A stretch of 64,000 bases of DNA, from positions 5,732,501 through 5,796,500 of the forward strand of contig NZ_JARUBL010000001.1 in the NCBI RefSeq assembly GCF_029626155.1, written 5' to 3'. The notes beneath the pieces were generated by a model. The model was given only the letters and a program-made list of their open reading frames with translations. It was not told the origin of the DNA and searched no databases. Shown here piece by piece: positions 58,818-64,000 of the stretch. The stretch's first letter is position 1. Each line of letters starts with the position of its first letter. The stretch comes from Solwaraspora sp. WMMD1047 (GTDB taxonomy: Bacteria > Actinomycetota > Actinomycetes > Mycobacteriales > Micromonosporaceae). A program made the translations under genes and the position numbers.

Positions 58818-59531
58818 GTCCAGCACCGCCCAGACCAGCTTGCCGCCGCCGGTGACCGGCAGCGTCCCCCAGCCGCTGCCGAGCGCGTCGACAAGCAGCA
58901 GGCCGCGCCCGCTGGCCTGGGCCAACGGCGCGGGCGGGTTCAGCACCGGCAGCGCCGGGGAGCCGTCCCGCAGTGCGATCTGCAGCCGGTCGTCGGAGCT
59001 GGACAGCAGGAGGGTCATCATCGTTCCGGCGTGGACGGTGGCGTTCGCGACCAGTTCGGTGACGACGACGCAGGCCGGGCCGACCAGCGGCTCGGGCACT
59101 CGCCAGCGCAGGCAGACCTCGGTGGTCAGCTCCCGGGCCCGGCGGGCCGCGCCGACCACCGGCAGCAGGTCCTCGCACCGGCTGGGTCGGGTCGGCGCCG
59201 TGCCGATCCGGGCCAGCGCCTGCGCGCGGGTGGCGCAGACCGCCAGCCGCGGCGCCAGCCAGGCCGCCGCGTCCGGGGCCGCGCCGTAGACCAGCACCGG
59301 GATCTGCGGCCAGCGGGCCGCCTGGGTGGCCGCCTCGGTCAGCACCGACAGCGCGGCGGGCGTCTCGCACCGCAGCTGACCGAGGTCGGCGATAAGCGCG
59401 TCGGGCCGATCGGCGAGGCAGCTCAGCAGGACCCGCCGGACCGTCGCGGCGGCCGACGGGTCCAGCGCCCCGACCAGGCGCACCTCGGTGTGCGCGGGAT
59501 GTCGGGCGACGTGGCAGCGCATCGGGGACAT
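58785..59531 (-). CDS. STAS-like plus HATPase (RsbW-type) protein
   Basis: A 248-residue fusion. Residues 1-105 look like a STAS domain (VRLVGALDPSAAATV, then ADLGQLRCETPAALSVL) without the DSSG phosphosite. Residues 115-245 are a GHKL ATPase with the N-box ELVANATVHAG (159-169), a G1-like RDGSPALP, and G2 SGRGLLLVDALGSGWG. RsbW-type proteins phosphorylate STAS partners and inhibit sigma factors. It is convergent with the sigma factor gene and overlaps it by 33 bp, so the two may regulate each other at RNA and protein levels. Confidence 0.85.
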   Translation of the reverse strand: MSPMRCHVARHPAHTEVRLVGALDPSAAATVRRVLLSCLADRPDALIADLGQLRCETPAALSVLTEAATQAARWPQIPVLVYGAAPDAAAWLAPRLAVCATRAQALARIGTAPTRPSRCEDLLPVVGAARRARELTTEVCLRWRVPEPLVGPACVVVTELVANATVHAGTMMTLLLSSSDDRLQIALRDGSPALPVLNPPAPLAQASGRGLLLVDALGSGWGTLPVTGGGKLVWAVLDLAVDERRQPG

Positions 59532-59667
59532 GGCGATCCGTCCATCCTTCCGCTGGTGGCAGCCGTGTCAGCGCCCTACCCCCGAAGTTTTCTCGGAAAC
59601 AATCGCGAACCTCCGGCTCGCGGCCCGATGTGACGGGCGCGACAGGATCCATCGAGCTCCGCCAGGA

Positions 59668-59688
59668 ATTGAGTCGGGTCGACTCAAG
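59668..59688. promoter_or_regulatory. HAIR element (HspR operator) before hsp20
   Basis: ATTGAGT-CGGGTCG-ACTCAAG matches the HspR inverted repeat CTTGAGT-N7-ACTCAAG at 13 of 14 arm positions, with the exact 7-bp spacer. It lies 55 bp upstream of the hsp20 start. HspR represses chaperone genes until heat shock occupies DnaK. Confidence 0.85.
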
Positions 59689-59742
59689 TTGAGCTGGATG
59701 CCGGCCCGAACAGACCGGCAGGAGGACCCGAGGGAGAAGATC

Positions 59743-60225
59743 ATGAGCACTCTGTCGTTGTGGACCCGTCGCGACCCGTTCACCGAGTTCGACGCGCTGG
59801 TGCGTACCGCCTTCGGTCCGGCGCAGGGCCGGCCCGCCGGCTTCACCCCGGCCGCCGAGGTCACCCGGGACGGCGACGACGCGGTGGTCCGCGTCGAACT
59901 GCCCGGCCTCGACGTCGAGAAGGACGTCACGGTCGAGGTCGACCGCGGCCGGCTGGTGGTCCGCGGCGAACGCCGCGACACCCGGACCGCGGAACAGGGC
60001 GGACGCAGCCTTCGTGAGGTGCGCTACGGCTCCTTCCAGCGGTCGTTCCGGCTGCCGGGTCACGTCACCGCCGACGCGGTGAGCGCCGCGTACGACGCGG
60101 GCGTGTTGACCGTGCGGGTCGCCGGAGCGCACGCCGGCACCGACGCCCGGCGGATCGCCGTGACCAGCGGACCGGCCGCGGTGACCGGCCCGGCCGACGA
60201 GCGACCGGCGGACCAGGCCGCCTGA
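59743..60225 (+). CDS. Hsp20/alpha-crystallin small heat shock protein
   Basis: A 160-residue small heat shock protein with a short N-terminal arm (SLWTRRDPFTEFDALV), an alpha-crystallin domain at about residues 40-130 and a flexible tail. Conserved points are VRVELPGLDVEKDVTVEV, RLVVRGERR and the closing AAYDAGVLTVRV. It holds unfolding proteins for refolding. AGGGAGAAG lies before the ATG. A HAIR box upstream points to HspR control, and a hairpin follows the gene. Confidence 0.94.
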   Translation: MSTLSLWTRRDPFTEFDALVRTAFGPAQGRPAGFTPAAEVTRDGDDAVVRVELPGLDVEKDVTVEVDRGRLVVRGERRDTRTAEQGGRSLREVRYGSFQRSFRLPGHVTADAVSAAYDAGVLTVRVAGAHAGTDARRIAVTSGPAAVTGPADERPADQAA

Positions 60226-60274
60226 GACCAGCCCGCCTGAGATCAGGCCGGCGGACAGTCCGATGCACCACTGG

Positions 60275-60305
60275 CCGGCCGGGCTCCGATGCGGAGCCCG
60301 GCCGG
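60275..60305 (+). terminator. Terminator after hsp20
   Basis: A perfect 14-bp stem (60275-60288 with 60292-60305) with a 3-nt loop (ATG) lies 50 bp beyond the hsp20 stop codon. There is no U-tract. It makes an ATG start at 60289 for the next gene very unlikely. Confidence 0.7.
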
Positions 60306-60366
60306 GCCGTTCGCGGCGTACCCTTGCTCGCTGGACGGCCACAGCCGATCCAGACCGGGGGAAGAA

Positions 60367-62118
60367 TTGCTGATCCGACTGCTCCGTGACCACCTGCGGC
60401 CGTACCGCCGGCCGATCGTCATCGTGGTGCTGCTGCAGCTGGTCGGCACGATCGCCTCGCTCTACCTGCCCAGCCTGAACGGCGATCTCATCGACCGGGG
60501 GATCGCCGTCGGCGACACCGGCTACATCCTGCGGGCCGGCGGCTGGATGCTCGTCGTCACCGCCGTCCAGATGGCCTGCTCGATCGCCGCCGTCTTCTAC
60601 GGGGCACGCACCGCGATGGCCGTCGGCCGGGATCTTCGGTCGGCGGTCTTCCACCAGGTCGGGCGCTTCTCCGCGCGCGAGCTCGGACAGTTCGGCGCCC
60701 CCTCGCTGATCACCCGCAGCACCAACGACGTCCAGCAGGTGCAGATGCTGGTCGTGCTGACCTTCACGATGCTGGTGGCCGCCCCGATCATGTGCGTCGG
60801 CGGCATCGTCATGGCGTTGCGCGAGGACGTCGGACTGTCCTGGCTGATGGTGGTGAGCGTGCCACTGCTCGCAGTGGTCGTGAGCCTGATCGTGCGCCGG
60901 ATGGTGCCGCTGTTCCGGGCGATGCAGGCCCGGATCGACACCGTCAACCGGGTGCTGCGCGAACAGATCACCGGCGTCCGGGTGGTCCGGGCGTTCGTCC
61001 GCGAGCCGGCCGAGACGCAGCGGTTCGCGACCGCCAACCAGGAGCTGACCTCCGCGGCGCTGCGGACCGGCCGGCTGCAGGCGCTGATCTTCCCGGTGGT
61101 GATGCTGGTCCTGAACGCCTCCAGTGTGGCGGTCCTCTGGTTCGGCGCCGGCCGGGTCGACGCCGGGCAGATCCAGGTCGGCTCGCTCACCGCGTTCCTC
61201 AGCTATCTCATGCAGATCCTGATGTCGGTGATGATGGCGACCTTCATGCTGATGATGGTGCCGCGGGCGGCGGTCTCGGCCGAGCGGATCGTCGAGGTGC
61301 TCGACACCGAGTCGTCGGTGGCGCCGCCCACCCGGCCGGTGGCCGCGCCGTCGGTGCGCGGCGCCGGCCCCGGGGCCGGCGGTGTGGAGTTCCGGCGGGT
61401 CGCGTTCCAGTACCCGGGCGCCGCGGCGCCGGTGTTGCGGGACATCTCGCTGCGGGCCGCGGCGGGCACCACGACCGCGATCATCGGCAGCACCGGCGCG
61501 GGCAAGACCACCCTGCTGTCGATGGTGCCCCGGCTCTTCGACGCGACCGCGGGGGCGGTCCTGGTCGGCGGCGTCGACGTGCGGGAACTCGACCAGGAGG
61601 ACCTGCGGGGGCGGATCGGGATGGTCCCGCAGCGGCCCTACCTGTTCACCGGGACGGTCGCCAGCAACCTGCGCTACGGCCGGCCGGACGCCACCGACGA
61701 GGAGCTGTGGGCGGCGCTGGAGGTGGCCCAGGCCCGGGACTTCGTCGAGCGGCTGCCGGCCGGCCTGGCGGCGCCGATCGCCCAGGGCGGCACGAACGTC
61801 TCCGGCGGTCAGCGGCAACGGCTGGCGATCGCGCGGGCGCTGGTCCGGCAACCGGAGATCTACCTCTTCGACGACTCGTTCTCCGCGCTCGACCTCGGCA
61901 CCGACGCCCGGTTGCGGGCGGCCCTGCGACCGGTGACCGCCGACGCCGCCGTCCTGCTCGTCGCCCAGCGGGTCTCCACGATCATCGACGCCGACCAGAT
62001 CGTCGTGCTGGAGAACGGCGTCGTGGTCGGGGTCGGCCGGCACGCCGACCTGCTCGACGACTGCCCCACCTATGCCGAGATCGTGGCGTCCCAGCTCACC
62101 GTCGGGGCCTCGACGTGA
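60367..62118 (+). CDS. ABC exporter half with degenerate catalytic site
   Basis: A 583-residue half-transporter: six helices (about residues 15-320) followed by an ATPase domain. Walker A is [10 protein letters not shown], the signature is NVSGGQRQR and Walker B is [12 protein letters not shown], with Asp where the catalytic Glu should be. That marks the non-catalytic half of heterodimeric exporters. The start is TTG 60367, with GGGGGAAG upstream; the alternative ATG 60289 sits in a terminator loop. It overlaps the partner gene by 4 bp (GTGA). Substrate unknown, perhaps a drug or lipid. Confidence 0.9.
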   Translation: MLIRLLRDHLRPYRRPIVIVVLLQLVGTIASLYLPSLNGDLIDRGIAVGDTGYILRAGGWMLVVTAVQMACSIAAVFYGARTAMAVGRDLRSAVFHQVGRFSARELGQFGAPSLITRSTNDVQQVQMLVVLTFTMLVAAPIMCVGGIVMALREDVGLSWLMVVSVPLLAVVVSLIVRRMVPLFRAMQARIDTVNRVLREQITGVRVVRAFVREPAETQRFATANQELTSAALRTGRLQALIFPVVMLVLNASSVAVLWFGAGRVDAGQIQVGSLTAFLSYLMQILMSVMMATFMLMMVPRAAVSAERIVEVLDTESSVAPPTRPVAAPSVRGAGPGAGGVEFRRVAFQYPGAAAPVLRDISLRAAAGTTTAIIGSTGAGKTTLLSMVPRLFDATAGAVLVGGVDVRELDQEDLRGRIGMVPQRPYLFTGTVASNLRYGRPDATDEELWAALEVAQARDFVERLPAGLAAPIAQGGTNVSGGQRQRLAIARALVRQPEIYLFDDSFSALDLGTDARLRAALRPVTADAAVLLVAQRVSTIIDADQIVVLENGVVVGVGRHADLLDDCPTYAEIVASQLTVGAST

Positions 62119-64000
62119 CCAGACCGGCGCCGGACCAGCGCACCGCCGAGCCGGCCGAGACACTGCCCCGGCGGCTACCGCCGGCCGCCGCCCGACGGGG
62201 CGGGGGGCCACCGTGGATGAGCGCCGGCATGCCGGCCGAGAAGTCGATGAACTTCGTCCCGTCGGCCCGCCGGTTGCTCGGCCGGCTCCACCCGTACCGG
62301 TGGATTCTGGTCCTGGTGGTGGTCCTGGCCCTCGGTCACGTGACGCTCGCGGTGATCGGGCCCCGGCTGCTCGGGCAGGCCACCGACCTGATCTTCTCCG
62401 GGGTGCTCGGTGGGCGGCTGCCGGCCGGCCTCAGCACCGACGAGGCGGTGGCCCAGGCCCGGGCGGCCGGCGACGGCAACGTCGCCGACATGCTGGCCCG
62501 GATGCGGGTGGTGCCGGGGGCCGGCATCGACTTCCCCCGCCTCGGCGAGCTGCTGCTCTGGACGCTCGGCCTCTATCTCGTGGCGAGCCTGCTCTCCTGG
62601 CTGCAGGGCTACCTGCTCACCGGCGTGGTGCAGCGGGCCATGCGCCAACTGCGGGCCGATGTGGAGGCCAAGCTGCACCGGCTGCCGCTGCCCTACTTCG
62701 ACCGTCAGCCCCGGGGTGAGCTGCTCAGCCGGGTCACCAACGACATCGACAACATCGCGCAGAGCCTGCAGCAGACCCTCAGCCAACTGCTGGTCTCGCT
62801 GCTGACCGTCCTGGGCGTACTGGTCATGATGGTGTCGATCTCACCGCTGCTGGCGGTCATCGCGCTGGTCGCGGTGCCGCTGTCCGTGCTTGTCACCCGG
62901 CAGATCGCGAAGCGCTCGCAGCGGTTGTTCGTCGCGCAGTGGCGGCACACCGGGGAGCTGAACGGGCAGATCGAGGAGGCGTTCACCGGCCACGAGCTGG
63001 TGAAGGTCTTCGGCCGTCAGCCGGAGGTGGAGGCGACCTTCGCGGCCAAGAACGAGGAACTGTTCAGGGCGAGCTTCGGGGCCCAGTTCGTCTCGGGCAT
63101 CATCATGCCGGCGATGATGTTCATCGGGAACCTCAGCTACGTGGCGATCGCGGTGGTCGGCGGGCTGCGGGTCACCTCCGGACAGCTCAGCCTCGGCGAG
63201 GTGCAGGCGTTCATCCAGTACTCCCGGCAGTTCACCCAGCCACTGACCCAGGTCGCGTCGATGGCCAACCTGCTGCAGTCCGGGGTGGCCTCGGCGGAAC
63301 GGGTCTTCGACCTGCTCGACGCCGAGGAGCAGGACCCGGACCCGGTGCCGGCGGCGCGGCCGCACCGCCCACGCGGCCGGGTGGAGTTCGACCGGGTGTC
63401 CTTCCGCTACCACCCGGACCAGCCGCTGATCGAGGACCTCTCGCTGGTGGCCGAGCCGGGGCAGACGGTGGCGATCGTCGGGCCGACCGGCGCCGGCAAG
63501 ACCACCCTGGTCAACCTGGTGCTGCGCTTCTACGAGCTGGCCGCCGGCCGGATCACCCTGGACGGGGTGGACATCACCGACCTGCGCCGGGCCGACCTGC
63601 GGGGCCAGATCGGCATGGTGCTGCAGGACACCTGGCTGTTCGGCGGGACGATCCGGGAGAATATCGCCTACGGCGACCCGGCCGCGGACGAGGAGCGGAT
63701 CCGGCGGGCGGCGAAGGCCACCTTCGTGGACCGGTTCGTCAGCAGCCTGCCCGACGGCTACGACACCGTCCTGGACGAGGAGGGCAGCAACGTCAGCGCC
63801 GGCGAGAAGCAGTTGATCACCATCGCCCGGGCGTTCCTGGCCGACCCGTCCCTGCTGATCCTCGACGAGGCCACCAGCTCGGTGGACACCCGTACGGAGG
63901 TGCTGCTACAGCGGGCGATGGCGGCGCTGCGCGCCGACCGGACCAGCTTCGTGATCGCGCACCGGCTCTCCACCATCCGCGACGCGCACCTGATCCTGGT
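62115..64000 (+). CDS. ABC exporter half, canonical subunit (3' end beyond window)
   Basis: At least 628 residues, truncated by the window end. It begins GTG 62115, overlapping the previous gene by 4 bp. A basic N-terminal tail of about 45 residues precedes the first helix. The first extracytoplasmic loop is enlarged (about residues 95-145, [20 protein letters not shown]). The ATPase has Walker [12 protein letters not shown], signature NVSAGEKQL and Walker [11 protein letters not shown] with the catalytic Glu intact. It therefore supplies the working hydrolysis site of the heterodimer with the upstream half. Confidence 0.93.
   Translation, partial: MTRPAPDQRTAEPAETLPRRLPPAAARRGGGPPWMSAGMPAEKSMNFVPSARRLLGRLHPYRWILVLVVVLALGHVTLAVIGPRLLGQATDLIFSGVLGGRLPAGLSTDEAVAQARAAGDGNVADMLARMRVVPGAGIDFPRLGELLLWTLGLYLVASLLSWLQGYLLTGVVQRAMRQLRADVEAKLHRLPLPYFDRQPRGELLSRVTNDIDNIAQSLQQTLSQLLVSLLTVLGVLVMMVSISPLLAVIALVAVPLSVLVTRQIAKRSQRLFVAQWRHTGELNGQIEEAFTGHELVKVFGRQPEVEATFAAKNEELFRASFGAQFVSGIIMPAMMFIGNLSYVAIAVVGGLRVTSGQLSLGEVQAFIQYSRQFTQPLTQVASMANLLQSGVASAERVFDLLDAEEQDPDPVPAARPHRPRGRVEFDRVSFRYHPDQPLIEDLSLVAEPGQTVAIVGPTGAGKTTLVNLVLRFYELAAGRITLDGVDITDLRRADLRGQIGMVLQDTWLFGGTIRENIAYGDPAADEERIRRAAKATFVDRFVSSLPDGYDTVLDEEGSNVSAGEKQLITIARAFLADPSLLILDEATSSVDTRTEVLLQRAMAALRADRTSFVIAHRLSTIRDAHLIL

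Noticed and set aside
60289-60366. ATG at 60289 as start of the ABC exporter half
   Set aside because: It lies in the loop of the hsp20 terminator hairpin, and the residues it adds are not like the family N-terminus. TTG 60367 has a better ribosome binding site.
58747-62211. 1,154-residue minus-strand open frame
   Set aside because: Antisense to hsp20 and the ABC exporter half. No domain is visible except where it shares the STAS-HATPase region in another frame.

Overview
The window is about 72-75% G+C by eye, its codons end mostly in G or C, and many genes overlap by 4 bp (ATGA or GTGA). It reads as chromosomal DNA of an actinomycete. The tig/clpP1/clpP2/clpX block, the DUF397 plus XRE pair, the GAF-ANTAR and STAS proteins, a HAIR (HspR) box and the wealth of sugar regulons all fit Micromonosporaceae (Micromonospora or a relative). 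I inferred the family from gene content; no search was run.

Layout. 1-7,400: a small membrane protein, a nitrilase-family amidase, clpX, clpP2, clpP1 and tig (all minus strand), tRNA-Pro(TGG), tRNA-Gly(TCC) and small hypotheticals around a perfect 25-bp inverted repeat. 7,400-11,650: accessory genes, including an XRE/DUF397 regulator pair, an orphan recombinase-type zinc ribbon and a secreted HAF-repeat protein. 11,860-15,490: a PadR regulator with an FtsX-type ABC transporter. 15,526-30,684: a hemicellulose module consisting of a LacI repressor, GH3, a CUT1 (LplB/YteP-like) transporter with lipoprotein, GH39, a DUF624 (YesL-like) protein, GH42, a ROK regulator and, convergent, a GH67 alpha-glucuronidase. 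30,798-42,096: a serine hydrolase, a DUF1648-type membrane protein with a YtrA-like GntR regulator, a LuxR two-component pair divergent from a second FtsX-type ABC system, and FN3-repeat and WD40-repeat proteins.

42,100-54,984 is the most distinctive part. Ten minus-strand genes, nearly all overlapping by 4 bp, encode a sugar-binding lipoprotein, two permeases, a SIS sugar isomerase, a TIM-barrel isomerase/epimerase, an FGGY kinase, an M20 deacylase, an IclR regulator, a threonine-synthase-like PLP enzyme and a Gfo/Idh/MocA oxidoreductase. Divergent to them are a GntR (HutC/DasR-like) regulator, RidA and a metallo-beta-lactamase-fold hydrolase. The divergent promoter region holds two operators spaced 52 bp that resemble the DasR (dre) consensus. 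The set looks like a catabolic system for an unidentified sugar-amine or sugar-amino-acid compound; the substrate is unknown.

54,994-64,000: a GT4 glycosyltransferase, then a stress-signalling cluster (STAS protein, GAF-ANTAR protein, a sigma factor fused to a STAS domain that lacks the phosphorylatable serine, and a STAS-HATPase fusion), an Hsp20 with a HAIR operator, and a heterodimeric ABC exporter whose second half runs off the window end.
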